Below are positions 32,540-43,979 of a DNA stretch of 64,000 bases, piece after piece (position 1 is the first letter of the stretch; every line of letters begins with the position of its first letter). The stretch lies in contig CP092879.1 in assembly GCA_030710605.1 (NCBI GenBank), positions 22,613,784 to 22,677,783 on the forward strand. The letters are read 5' to 3'. The notes under the pieces are model-generated. The model saw nothing but the letters and a program-made list of their open reading frames with translations, did no database searches and was not told the DNA's origin. The translations under genes and the position numbers were made by a program. Source of the DNA: Cordylochernes scorpioides. Taxonomy: Eukaryota; Arthropoda; Arachnida; Pseudoscorpiones; Chernetidae.

Positions 32540-32858
32540 GAGAGTCGACAGGATTACCACAACGAAGGAGACCACAACGAAGAAGGTAAAGACTGTCCAG
32601 ATAGATAGAAAAGAGCCAAGAAGCAAAGATGGAGGAACAAGCACGCCATTCCAACAAATCGACCAAGCAATCTTCCCCTCAACGACACAGCCGAACATCC
32701 CGCAAAATAAGCCGGTGAGAAGTTACCCACCTTCGACCTTACAACGCTACCATCCAGACGACATGCCACCATCGCCAAACAGAAGTCACAAGCTTCTACA
32801 AGCTCTACAAGACGCCTTCCACGTCATCAGGACAACAACCAAAGACCAAGTCTCCTGA
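32253..32858 (+). CDS. Hypothetical 201-aa ORF spanning LTR and interior
   Basis: Longest open frame of LARD-II. It starts inside the 5' LTR and ends 20 bases before the donor-like site at 32878. No known domain. The N-terminal half is leucine-rich with helices (LPVLCEELLKVLQGAERLLE) and the C-terminal half is basic and Pro/Ser-rich (PFQQIDQAIFPSTTQPNIPQ). Its position fits a small gag-like product. The last part aligns with LARD-I, where it is frameshifted. The first 95 codons are also present in the 3' LTR, cut off there at the LTR end. It could equally be a chance frame in a non-coding RNA. Confidence 0.35.
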   Translation: MCGHPQFSTLSRPRLPVLCEELLKVLQGAERLLENSPPLTVPRGYYRFDPRLPQLIARVDEVLQQAYQTPTYYYRESTGSHNIITESQQDLNAILQRVDRITTTKETTTKKVKTVQIDRKEPRSKDGGTSTPFQQIDQAIFPSTTQPNIPQNKPVRSYPPSTLQRYHPDDMPPSPNRSHKLLQALQDAFHVIRTTTKDQVS

Positions 32859-32877
32859 CTGAACAAACATAAAAACT

Positions 32878-35446
32878 GTGAGTTTTTAAAAAAAATCTAC
32901 TTAACTCTTTCTACATGCTAACAACTTGATTTTCCATAAATATAATGTTTATTTTTACTGTAATTATTTTTAAATCAAATTTTACCATTTTTATAGCATT
33001 TCAATTCAAATTTTAAATCTTGTACACCATCATTTATCAATTTTTACGTTATCTTAAGCAACTTATAAATTTTAATTCATTACTGGCAATCTTACAGTTT
33101 TAAAAAAATCATATTATATTTAAATTACTCGAATCATAATTCTAAACTTATTTGTGTGTTTCTCTTAATACCTTATTTTTATACCAAAAACACCAATGTC
33201 TTAATTAAATATACAAAACTTTGCAAAAAATCATTGTTATGTTCACTATTTTATGTACACGCCCCATTCAAATTATAAGTCACTATCATGCCATTGCCCT
33301 TTTACAAGTATAATTTTTGCACTACCATAAGCAACGATTTAAAAAATATATTCAAATTTTAATAAACATAGGTGAAACGCATTTTTTAAAAATACAAATC
33401 GAAAGATACACTATCTTCAAAAGCACAACTAGAAAAGTAACTGTCCTTCCCCAAAACAAGTTAAAAATTCCAACATAGCTACACTCCCTCGTCCTTTTCT
33501 TTTTACATGCATAATTATTAATAATTCACACATCTCTCGGAACGAACTTCAACACACTCCCCCATCACTTTCTCCAATTGGCCACATCTATTAACGCGCG
33601 ATTTAACAACACGTCCTATTTCGAGCCACACGAGCTCCATATCGTCGCGAACAAAAGATTTCGCAATAAACATGCCACCTCTATAACAATCTGAAAATTC
33701 TCGATGTGTTTTGTACAACAACCACCCATGACTAAAAAATTTGTTATTTATTCGGAAACTAGTTAGATGCTGTACCAAAAACGAAGATTTCACGTGACAC
33801 CTTTCCATACAATTCACTTATTAGTGTCACAGCGCATCACAACAATTTTTCTCACTTAACAGGCCCAAGACGCCTTCATGCCTGTGACACCTCACCAAAG
33901 CGTGTCTACGTTGAAGTCGCACTTTTATTCACATCTAAGCCTGACATCATTGAATAACATTTTTTATAAGTCCGCAACAACGTCGAGACACAGCGCTTGC
34001 AAACACAGAGAAAACTATATTTTCAAACAGACAAGAGAAGATAACTCAACTCGGGACGTAGGCCAGACATGGGATCATGTGACAGTCGGTAACAAAGGGT
34101 CGGCAACAAAGGACCGCCTACGTAAATAAACAACCCAGCTATGTCGGTAGGCATCAAAGGACATGACACATGTTGATATGGACACCAATTACAACCGCCA
34201 TGTTAAAATGACACCTCCAGCTCAGTCCGCCTGTACCTGACACGTGATACAACTCGCGGGACGAATAGATTGCAGCACCTAAAACTAATTGACTTTCCAA
34301 TCATTACCCAATTTACTTATTAATTTGAACTTTAATATTGAAATATTATAACACTTTATATCTTTAATTATCATTATGTATTTTACAACTTTTACATTAT
34401 TTTCACGCCCAGTATGGAATATTTTTCTAAACTAGAACGCCAGCTTTTATAATGTTAACCCTTTATTGTTATATATTACAATCATCTTCGTCAATACCAT
34501 CCAATTTTAAGAATCAAGATCGCTCCCCGTCTGGTCTCACATAATATAATCGGGAAGATCTGGCATAGACCAACTTCTCAGACCGGACCAAAGCGACATA
34601 GGACCACATTGCCTCCCCATAGGTCAAACTAAAGACACCAATAATCTTGGACCTACACCTAGACATTGTGTGAATATGTTCCTTTCTTTTTTTTCAGGAA
34701 CGAATATTTTTTGTTTTCTTTTAACTCTTCTTCAAAAGAGACATTTTTTGCTCCATTTGTTTATCTAATCATTAATAACCTTTAATTATATTATATTTTT
34801 TTTTGTATAAAATCTTGAATAATTATTTTTTTTATTTTTTTTTTACTTTTCAATTATAATCAAATTTTTATTCCAACATTATTTTAACAACTTTATTTTA
34901 ACAATGGCAAAACAGTTAATTCTTTCAATAATCATTTTTAATTCATTATTATATCTTTTATATATTACTAATTCTCATTATTATATCTTTTATATTTTAC
35001 TAATTCATTATTATATCTTTCATATAGTACATGTTTGATCTTATCCACTTATACTTTTTTTATCCACAATCACATTTTTATCTTTTTATTCACTATATTT
35101 TTGTTTAAATACTTTATTATATGACAATGTTTATTTATCAACAACCACCGGGCATACAACAATAGTTTTTCAATAATCCTACTTACTAATCACTTCCCTA
35201 TATATTTTTTTTACTACCTATTTCAGCCATTGCTTCAAACGATAGTAGAAAACGACAGCACTGCTTGACAATTTTTCTTTTGATTTCTTAATTCAACAAA
35301 CTCTTTGAAAACATCGTTCCCCAGAAGTACAAGTCTCGACTTTTTGGTCTGAACACGTTTCAAAAGTTTATTTCAATCATCCGCAGAGCACATCACCAAC
35401 GCATGCACAAAGCGTTCACTTTTTCAATTTTCAATTTTTTTTTCAG
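32878..35446 (+). other. Candidate intron of LARD-II
   Basis: ACT|GTGAGT donor-like start and TTTTTTTTTCAG|CTCTAGCGG acceptor-like end, at positions equivalent to LARD-I. The body is AT-rich and non-coding and aligns with LARD-I in order (GAAACGCATTTTTT, ATCGAAAGATACACTATCTTC, ACAAAGCGTTCAC). No family protein is seen in any frame. Confidence 0.4.
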
Positions 35447-36035
35447 CTCTAGCGGACCACAATCAACCTTTGATTTCAAGTCAAGCCAGACCACCTACTG
35501 TCGCTCCAACAATTCTACTTCGCATGGCTCTACCACCCCTTTCAATCATATTAAGTCTTTTTCTTCAACAACTTTTCAACCCAATAACCCTACAATTGTG
35601 ACAAAGCACTGTAACCTTATACAGGATCACAGGTGAAACATTGCCTAGGAAGACGCACAAGTCTATATCCTCGCTTTGCACCTGGATCTCAGTATTTGAT
35701 TGTCTGTGCAACACTTACAATTGCATATTCTTCAACCCCTAACCCTTTCCAACGCCCGCCAACAATCTTTTAGAACATCATTTGTTATCATCATTATTTT
35801 TTTTAGCAAACAAAGGTTTTATCTACAGTTCTCTTTTATAATGAATATCCTAACTTTTAAATTAAACATAAGTTTTATTTTTATAATTTTCAGATATAGC
35901 CAAATAAATATCTTGTTATAGCCCTTTACCCTCACAGTTTTAATTAATTAAAAGAAATTTTAATTACTTACCTGTGTTAGAGAGGCTTTACCCGCTTAAA
36001 CCCGGATAAACCCTTTCACTCACGGGGCCCATCTA

Positions 36036-36837
36036 TGATAATTTAAACCAACAACCCTATATATTATAATCTTTATAACAAGATTGTCATGTTGTATATA
36101 GAACTAATTGCAGATTTATAACTAATTATATGCATAATTGACATGTCTCCTTGCATCACCAAATGTAATGTACTGAGGATGAATAAATAAAAATATATAA
36201 TAGATTAAAAACTGAGTTAAGAGCCAGAGAGAGATTTACAAAGTAACTTCTAAAGATAGATGGAAGCCCAGACCGCTGCCAGAGTCGAGTTGCACACGTG
36301 CAGAAAGGCAATACTTCCTGGTCCATTTCCTAGTTCACTTCCTAGTCCAAAAAAGTTGTTTAAATAGGACCCCACGTAGCAACAGATTCTCAGCTCTAGT
36401 CAGTCCCGGTCAGCGTCACCCCTTGTCGCCGGTTGTCACCAACTCATCGACGATGTAAAACAGTAAGAAATCTTCTATCTCCATCTTTGCTCTTGGCTCG
36501 CTTTTTATCTATTCAAGGAACCTTCTACAACGTGTCGCTTCGTTTTTTGTGTGTGTGGACATCCCCAGTTTTCCACTCTGTCTCGACCACGACTGCCTGT
36601 ACTTTGTGAAGAACTGTTAAAGGTCCTACAAGGTGCAGAGAGGCTACTGGAAAACTCTCCACCCCTGACTGTCCCTCGCGGTTACTACAGGTTTGACCCT
36701 CGGTTGCCACAACTTATAGCGAGAGTCGACGAGGTTCTACAACAGGCTTACCAAACCCCAACATATTATTACAGAGAGTCAACAGGATCTCACAACATTA
36801 TTACAGAGAGTCAACAGGACCTCAACGCAATATTACA
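36036..36837 (+). repeat. LARD-II 3' LTR
   Basis: Appears identical to 31738-32539, followed by TATATATATA. Preceded by CACGGGGCCCATCTA, matching the LARD-I sequence at this point and probably part of the priming site. Confidence 0.8.
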
Positions 36838-38512
36838 TATATATATAACTCTAATATAATACCTCATTTTTAAACTAAATATTTAAATATATAAAAGGTT
36901 AGTTTCAAAATATATTTATATAAATTTACTATAAATTTTAATATACATTTTATACATAATATACATTAATATGTATTTTCTTTATTTTGAGTAATTTTAA
37001 ATGTTTTAAAAGATTTTTCTAAGTTGCATATAAAATAATAAAAAATATAATTCAACAAAATATTTGAAAATACTAATAAAATAAATGATTTTGAACTAAT
37101 ATAAAATAATTATATTTCTTCAAATAATCTATTTTAACAGTATATTTTAATTATATTTTAAATTTATTTTGATATTTTTATTCGTGCATTTTTAAGATAT
37201 AGTATATTATATAAAACAATAAAATATATATAAAATCGCAAACTTTGATTAAAATGATAAATGTTGAAGTTTAAAATATAATGTATTAGAGTAGCCGATC
37301 TGTGCTCGAGGACCCTTTGTTAATTATTTTTATCTCAGGATATTAAAATTCTGTTTTTAAAGAAAATGGGTATTCATAAACCTGTTATAAAACTTTAAAG
37401 CGTAGTTATTAAATTTCAATATACTGTTACAAACAGAAAAGTTTAAACTTAAAAATATTTAAATCCTTAAAAGGTTAAACTTTATATAATACATGAGAGT
37501 AACTTTCAAAGCTTTTTATTAATTTCATCATTAAAAATATAGTTCTATCTTGAAATCTAAAATAATATAATAAATAACATCTGGATTTAGGAATAAATTT
37601 TATTTAGCGTTAATTAAAAAAGAATAGCCTTCCCAATTCCATTACTGCAACGAGAAATTTATCGGGGGAGAGAAAGAGCGTATAGGCTTTTTCTAAAAAA
37701 TCTAAATTCTTTATAAAAATATGTTAACTATTTAAACATTTAGCGCATTCTATAAATTCTATTGTTTTTGATAATCTTTCTTCGATATTTATTTGTGATC
37801 AAATCAATTTTTAATACTATAAATTTTAAAATGTAAATATACCGAGCAGGCAATTATTTAATTTTCATTTTGAAACAGTCATTCATTATACACTGGGCCA
37901 CAAAAAAATCTGCATCACCTATAAATACTTCATCAGATTTTAAAAAATGTCATGCCTAATGAGAGCATTTAAAAAATAATAAAAATATATATAAGAGTGA
38001 AAAATAATAAAATATAAATATATGTTGGGGGAATTTGAGTTTTTGTGATAATAGCAATACAATTAAGGTACAAGAAAGAGAAAGAGATATGAGAGAATAA
38101 AAGAATAATAATAAGTGTAAATGTTAAGTTTGAACAAAGAATTAAGTAAAATGGTAATTAAAGTTATGAACAAATAAAGTTGACAGCGTTTTGTAATAAA
38201 AAAATAAAAATAAGGTTAGAAGAAAGACAAATGGTTCTCTAGAATTTCTTAACATCTATTTACACCAAATTACTTCTTCATTAATACTGTTGCCTCCAGG
38301 AATTTCTTCTGGTATGAATTTTGGATGCCCTTGTAAATAGTAGGTGCTTTCTACAATAATTTAGCAATCCCTTTAAGTAAAATGTGCAAATATTGATAAA
38401 GGGCGTGAAAATTCCTAGTATATTTAGAATATATTTTTCTTTCACAGATCTAGGTACGCCTAGCAACTCAAATTTCTAATTGCAATATTGTTATTAAGCA
38501 TTTTATATATAA
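36838..38512. other. AT-rich stretch
   Basis: ACACTGGGCCACAAAAAAATC at about 37891 resembles a Tc1-type terminus without a partner. CCATTACTGCAACGAG..TTAATCGG-like words near 37640 recur at 44440 and 45830, hinting at an undefined repeat. No coding sequence recognised. Confidence 0.4.
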
Positions 38513-38717
38513 ACTAGACGAATGGCCCGGGCAATGCCCGGGTTTTACCCGAGTGCGAATATATTTTTAAAACGTTTTAATTCAAATACTATTCGTTACA
38601 ATTATAAATTGGCGCCATGGATGTCACTCTTGTGAAACGTCCCGTTCCAAACTGTGTGTTTTTCAAATGTTTTAACTATATATAATATAACGGTATAATA
38701 ACGGTATAAAGAAATAA

Positions 38718-38792
38718 TGAGCCTATAGCCTAGTGGTCATGGCATCTGCCCGGTAAGCGGAAGGTCGTGGGTTCGATTCCCATCCCTTGACC
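38718..38792 (+). repeat. tRNA-Thr-like segment (not a functional tRNA)
   Basis: TAGCCTAGTGGTCATGGC fits an A box and GTGGGTTCGATTCCCAT a perfect B box. The anticodon loop CCGGTAA would give GGU (Thr). The acceptor ends do not pair and position 33 is C instead of U, so it is a tRNA-derived relic or SINE head. Confidence 0.6.
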
Positions 38793-38813
38793 TTGTATAC
38801 ATCTTGCTTCCTA

Positions 38814-39600
38814 GGGTTGCCTAGAGTGGCCGCTATAGACAGGGTGGTCTGTATAGACAGGTGGATGTATCACACAGCTGATAACAGGGTTGCCTAGAGT
38901 GGCCGCTATAGACAGGGTGGTCTGTATAGACAGGTTGATGTATCATACAGCTGATAACAGGGTTGTCTAGAGTGGTCGCTATAGACAGGGTGGTCTGTAT
39001 AGACAGGTGTATGTATCACACTGCTGATAACAGGGTTGCCTAAAGTGACCGCTATAGACAGGGTGGTCTGTATAGACAGGTGAATGTAACACACTGATGA
39101 TAACAGGGTTGCCTAAAGTGACCGCTATAGACAGGGTGGTCTGTATAAACAGGTGGATGTATCACACAGCTGATAACATGGTTGTCTAGAGTGGCCGCTA
39201 TAGACAGGTGTATGTATCACACAGCTGATAACAGGGTTATCTAGAATGGCCGCTATATACAGGGTGGTCTGTATAGACAGGTGAATGTAACACACTGCTG
39301 ATAACAGGGTTGTCTAGAGTGGTCGCTATAGACAGGGTGGTCTGTATAGACAGGTGTATGTATCACACTGCTGATAACAGGGTTGCCTAAAGTGACCGCT
39401 ATAGACAGGGTGGTCTGTATAGACAGGTGGATGTAGCACACTGCTGATAACAGGGGTGTCTAGAGTGGCCGCTGTAGACAGGGTGGTCTGTATAGACAGG
39501 TGGATGTAACACACTGCTGATAACAGGGTTGTCTAGAATAGCCGCTATAGACAGGTGTATGTATCACACAGCTGATAACAGGGTTGTCTAGAGGGGGGCA
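38814..39600. repeat. 73 bp minisatellite, about ten units
   Basis: GGGTTGCCTAGAGTGGCCGC starts at 38814, 38887, 38960 and 39033, exactly 73 bases apart, then continues to about 39600 with some units shortened by loss of the GTGGTCTGTATAGACAG part. Each unit holds an internal near-repeat, CTATAGACAGG..GTATAGACAGG. 73 is not a multiple of 3, so the ORFs here are artefacts of repetition. Confidence 0.92.
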
Positions 39601-39710
39601 GGGAGGCCACGTGTTCGCAGGCAGCCAATGGGCGTGCATTCTATCCGTGAACTTCAGACAGTGAGCTTCAGACAGTGAACTTCAGACAGACAGAATAAGG
39701 CAATTATATA

Positions 39711-40449
39711 AGTAGATGCGATTATTAAACATTGAAATGTCTTTCAAGTTTAATAATATTATATGTGTACAGATAAAAACATTTCGTAATAAAATCAAAA
39801 ATGTGCACAAATAAAAACATTCCTTATTAAAATCAAAAATGTATTTTAATATGTGTTGTTGAATATCTTTATATAAAATATTTAAAATATTTGATTATTT
39901 TTTTTCCTTTATAATTCGTAAAATTCCCCTTATAATGAAATAAAAATATATATCTCAAAGGCTATTTTATGAATCAATGTTATCAATTTGCTTTAATCGA
40001 ATGAATTCTATGAGTATATTTGTCAGGGTATACAGTTAATATTTAATATGCAATTTTTCTGTGGTATTTCCCAAAAGATTAGAGGGTCATCTGTTCTAGA
40101 ATCATTCATTTCTCGGCTGCTTCTTTTAGGGCTAATTGGCTTTCTGACAATCTGTTCTTTGTCTTCTGCCGTGTATTTCCTGAGGTCATATATTTTACGG
40201 AATTTTGTGCTTTTTCTTATATTATTTAATATTTTCTCTTTTTGTTGTTTAAAAATTATATTGTATTTTTAAGAGAATAGAATGTTGTTTTAATAACATA
40301 AATTATTTTCTTAATGACATAATTATTTTATAATGTTTTAATACGCTGAAAGAGAAAAAAAAATGAAAATTCCCTATTATTATATTTTATTTTGAATGAA
40401 AACGGATTAAATATATACCCTACCATTTTGTTCTCTTTAATATACATAT
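39711..40449. other. AT-rich spacer
   Basis: Nothing recognised; the hydrophobic ORF at 40048-40272 has no motif. Confidence 0.4.
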
Positions 40450-40989
40450 TGTTGCGTTGTTGGTTGACAAAGAATAACTTCCGTGGTTACAAAGGATCTT
40501 TAGGACTTTATTTAAGCCTAATTGATAAAATAATTACAGAAGAGTGCAAAAATAAAACAACAATAAAGAACACAGCAGTTACAAACTCACCAACTGCAGC
40601 ACGGTGAGGGAAAGCAGGAGCAGAATAGGAGGCAGAAGTTCGTAGAACCTTCTAGAATCTTCCAGGAAGTACACCGGCGTCGGCGGAAGGCAGCAGTCCG
40701 ACCCCTTGAGACAGCAGCTTGCTTGGAGTACACCACGTAGCTTCGTACTTCGACCTATTTTTCTTATCTTTCTTCCCCCCTGGCATGAGTTTCTCATCCC
40801 TATATATCCCGGAGTAGATCTTTCCAGAACGGTCACGGTTGGTCAGCCAATCAGAAAGCCGCAAGCACCGAGCGTTGCGCAATAGCTGTAGATTGGCCAA
40901 TCAGTTGTCTTCAGCTTTTTCTACATGATTCTTAAACGCTCTAGAACATTCTCTCTCCATTTGGAATGTGCTTTTATTTCTACGTAACA
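40450..40989 (-). repeat. Gypsy 3' LTR
   Basis: 540 bp, the same length as its partner with only scattered substitutions, so insertion was not ancient. Confidence 0.9.
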
Positions 40990-41003
40990 CTGCCCCCTCC
41001 TTA
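40990..41003 (-). promoter_or_regulatory. Gypsy polypurine tract
   Basis: Minus strand TAAGGAGGGGGCAG directly before the 3' LTR. Confidence 0.8.
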
Positions 41004-41126
41004 GGACTGATCGTCCCGAACAGTCCATTGTACTGGAACAGTACCCCTGAAAGGTGCCACCCGGTTGTAGTGCACCACTTTGGGTTTAGACGTCGGGGTC
41101 TTCTGAATCCGAAAAAATGACATCAT

Positions 41127-42035
41127 TCAGGCACTTGATGATCTTGTAGGGTCCTTCCCACTGGTACTGAAGTTTAGGAGAAAGTCCTTTCTTCCGTTGA
41201 GGTTATGGAGCCAAACCATTTCACCCTCTTTGAAAGTATTGTTGGAAGTCTTGACGTTGTACCTGTCTATCATTTTCTCACTGGAAAAGTGAAGATTTTC
41301 TCCTGCCCACTGGTGAATGGCCGGCATCCTTTCAAATGGGGCACCTACATTGTAGATCTTCAACTTTCCTCTGCATCTTGTTGTCGGTCCCTTTCTCACT
41401 GAACATTGTGTACAGTTTCTGCACCATTTTTCAACATCATTTCGACTTCCTGGCCAACAAAATATTTCTCTAACTTTGGCCAATGTTTTTCTGATGCCGA
41501 AGTGACCTCCCGTGGGACTGCTATGCATCTCCTGGAGAACAAAAGGTACACGAGATCTGGGTAACACCAACTTCCAGGATTCATGCTTTCCATCCTCGCT
41601 CTCCCATTTCCTGTATAAGACTCCATCTCGCAGGGTCAAAGAATTCCAAAGGCGCCAGAGACTTTTGGTTTCAGGACTGTACGGGGCCATATCTTCCGAG
41701 GATGGTCTTTCATCTGATTCCTTCCAATTTATCATTGGCAACAAATCTCGGTCTTCACGTTGAACCTTTCTTATAGCTTGGCCAGTCCAATCTTTCTCTT
41801 CTACTTCGTCGCTCTCTTGCACTGTAACTTGTCTTACGCAAAATCTCTCTTCCGCACGAGCACAATGTCCACTTTGTGGAACACACGACCTTCTTGATAA
41901 GGCATCAGCATTATCGTTCCGTCTCCCATGGTTCTTTCTAGGGGCTGTGGTGTTTTCAGAATTTTCCGGACAGTTTCTTCTCATGTGGCCATATTGTCCA
42001 TAACTCCAGCAGTCGGTCTCACTGCGTTGTTTCAC
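41127..42035 (-). pseudogene. Fused gag knuckle / RNase H tail / integrase remnant
   Basis: 302 codons that join pieces normally far apart. Residues 1-25 are a gag zinc-knuckle copy with one Cys lost (CWSYGQYGHMRRNC). Then comes NADALSRR, the end of Gypsy RNase H, and a connection region. The integrase HHCC finger follows (GGHFGIRKT and CRNCTQC), up to GAPFERM, where the catalytic core should begin. Instead the sequence jumps to EKMIDRYNVKT, the integrase C-terminus. At least two internal deletions explain this; a frameshift near 41190 garbles the end. Confidence 0.8.
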
Positions 42036-42059
42036 TTTTCTGGGGCAAGTTAGAGAAAT

Positions 42060-43153
42060 GTGATCATGGGCTCCACAAGTCCAGCAGCGACCCCTTTTTC
42101 TTTCAGGCTTATCCTTAGAGTTATCTGGACAGTTTTTCCTTATGTGGCCGTTTTTTCCACATTTCTAGCAACCTGTATAACTGCGCTGTTTTACTTTTCG
42201 GGGGCAAGTTGGAGACATGTGATCATGGGCTCGACAGGTCAAGAAGCGACCCTTTTCTCTTTCTGGATTATCCAATTTAACTTGTCTAGCCACGCGATGA
42301 CTTTCCCTTGAGGCTTGTTGGGCAGCTTCATGCTTCATGGCTTGGACAAGGGTTTCTTGTAGAGTAGTCGCACTTGAAAGTCTAGCAAACCTTTGGGTCT
42401 CAGGATCTCCGATGGCATAAATAAACTGTTGTTGGGCCATAAAGTCTTGTGTTTCAGTCGGGCACGTTGAAAAGGCTAATCTTGCCAGGCGTCGGATGTC
42501 GTTGGCCAAATCCTGCAAACTTTCTTTATTTTCTTGTAGTCTATTCTTGAACTTCACCAGGTGAAATTGTTGGTAATGTTCTTATTCATATCGGGACTCC
42601 AACGCATCAATCAGGGCGTTGAAGTCTAGGCGAAGTTGTTCCGGAATCATCTGGAGTACATCCACTGCAGGTCCACGAAGTGCAGCAGCCAAAAACTTGC
42701 CTTATCTCTAACGTTCCATCCGTTAGCTTGGGCAACCACATCGAACTGGGTTTTTAAGGAGGTCCATGATGATTGTCCATCAAAGGTAGGAACTTTGACA
42801 AGAGGCCTACCCGAATTGTTATTCTCTTGCTGGAAAACCGGAGATCTTGGATGGCCCGTTTCGACAGCAGCAAGTCTATTTTTTGAAGAAGCCATCTCTT
42901 CTTTCATTTCTTCTTTTACAGAGGAAATGTCTTCTTTTACAGCTGAGATTTCATCTTCTGAGCATTTGAATTTAAGCCCCAAGCTTTCTTTTAGCTCTTG
43001 ATGTTGAGCTTGAAAAGCCTCGCGAGTTTCTTGATTTTGAGCTTGAAATGCCTGGTTGAGAGCTTCACGAGTTTCTTGATTTTGAGTTTGCAAAGCCTGG
43101 TTTTGAGCTTGAATTGCTTTCAATATTTCTTCCATTTTTCTGGTTAGTACCAT
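42060..43153 (-). pseudogene. Gypsy gag, broken
   Basis: Begins MVLTRKMEEILKAIQAQNQ with glutamine-rich coiled-coil repeats (QAQNQ, QTQNQETREA). A basic, Ser-rich linker follows, then the gag core (VPTFDGQSSW, typical of Gypsy gag). A one-base shift near 42705 and a TAA near 42583 break the frame; it resumes at 42557. The C-terminal part has a duplicated knuckle module: CRAHDHMSPTC, KCGKNGHIRKNC, CWTCGAHDHISLTC and the copy in the next entry, with PRKVKQRS repeated between them. Confidence 0.8.
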
Positions 43154-43177
43154 AAATTATTCAGGCTTCACCTGAAG

Positions 43178-43195
43178 ATCCCACTTCTGACACCA
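43178..43195 (-). promoter_or_regulatory. Gypsy primer-binding site (tRNA-Leu)
   Basis: Minus strand TGGTGTCAGAAGTGGGAT, 18 bases, three bases after the 5' LTR. It is complementary to CCA plus the 3' end of animal tRNA-Leu (..ATCCCACTTCTGACA). Confidence 0.85.
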
Positions 43196-43198
43196 AAT

Positions 43199-43738
43199 TG
43201 TTGCGATGTTGGTTAACAAAGAATAACTTCCGTGGGTACAAAGGATCTTTAGGACTTAATTTAAGCCTAATTGATAAAATAATTACAGAAGAGTGCAAAA
43301 ATAAAACAACAATAATGAACACAGCAGTTAAAAACTCACCAACTGTAGCACGGTGAGGGAAAGCAGGAGCAGAACAGGAGGCAGAAGTTCGTAGAACCTT
43401 CTAGAATCTTCCAGGAAGTACACCGGCGTCGGCGGAAGGCAGCAGTCCGACCCCTTGAGACAGCAGCTTGCTTGTAGTACACCACGTAGCTTCGTTCTTC
43501 GACCTCTTTTTCTTATCTTTCTTCCCCCCTGGCATGAGTTTCTCATCCCTATATATCCCGGAGTAGATCTTTCCAGAACAGTCACGGTTGGTCAGCCAAT
43601 CAGAAAGCCGCCAGCACCGAGCGTTGCGCAATAGCTGTAGATTGGCCAATCAGTTGTCTTCCGCTTTTTCTACATGATTCTTAAACGCTCTAGAACATTT
43701 TCTCTCCATCTGGAATGTGCTTTTATTTCTACGTAACA
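43199..43738 (-). repeat. Gypsy 5' LTR
   Basis: 540 bp. Promoter end of the element in minus orientation. Confidence 0.9.
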
Positions 43739-43979
43739 ATATAATTACAAAATAGAAATATATATTGAAAGTTGTTTTTATCATTCGAGGTTTTTAAAAA
43801 CATTTATATCTTTAAATATAAATATTTATATATTTACATTTTGCTAATAATTGCGAACAAAATAAATAAATAATATGAATTGCCAATTTTGCATACATAA
43901 AATATTTTCATTGGGTACATTAAGAGAATATATATATTATATACAAATTTTATTATATTTTGGAATTATAATTTCTAAA

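Larger units (their letters stand above)
31738..36837 (+). mobile_element. LARD-II: LTR element with LTRs that look identical
   Basis: LTRs 31738-32539 and 36036-36837 are both 802 bp, and I saw no difference between them. Ends TGATAATTTAAACC and CAATATTACA, with (TA)n on both outer sides. The interior (32540-36035) has one ORF reaching in from the LTR, a candidate intron, and no pol. Same layout as LARD-I, with a younger insertion. Confidence 0.8.
38513..39710 (-). mobile_element. Helitron-like element carrying a minisatellite
   Basis: In minus orientation it starts at about 39710 with TATATAATTGCC and TTCTGTCTGTCTG, as in the copies at 25.8-28 kb, and ends near 38513 with the hairpin CCCGGGCATTGCCCGGG and TCGTCTAGT. 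Between these ends lie a 73 bp minisatellite and a tRNA-like segment. No coding capacity. Central minisatellites are a known trait of small Helitron relatives in arthropods. Confidence 0.55.
40450..43738 (-). mobile_element. Gypsy LTR element, internally deleted
   Basis: LTRs of 540 bp each (40450-40989 and 43199-43738) start TGTTGCG and end TACGTAACA; flanks carry ATAT on both sides (4 bp duplication, as for Ty3/Gypsy). Minus orientation. The PBS is complementary to tRNA-Leu and the polypurine tract is intact. The interior is only about 2.2 kb: gag, then a fused remnant of pol lacking protease, reverse transcriptase and the integrase catalytic core. It could move only with a helper. Confidence 0.9.

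Noticed and set aside
37891-37925. A Tc1-type element starting ACACTGGGCCAC
   Set aside because: No matching end and no transposase sequence nearby.
38718-38792. Functional tRNA-Thr gene
   Set aside because: A and B boxes are good but the acceptor arms do not pair and U33 is C.
38906-39514. ORFs of about 62 codons on the minus strand with repeated Thr/Pro/Tyr patterns
   Set aside because: They are created by the 73 bp minisatellite; the unit is not a multiple of three and shortened units break the frames.
38814-39600. CRISPR-like array
   Set aside because: Direct repeats with no unique spacers; a plain minisatellite in an animal genome.
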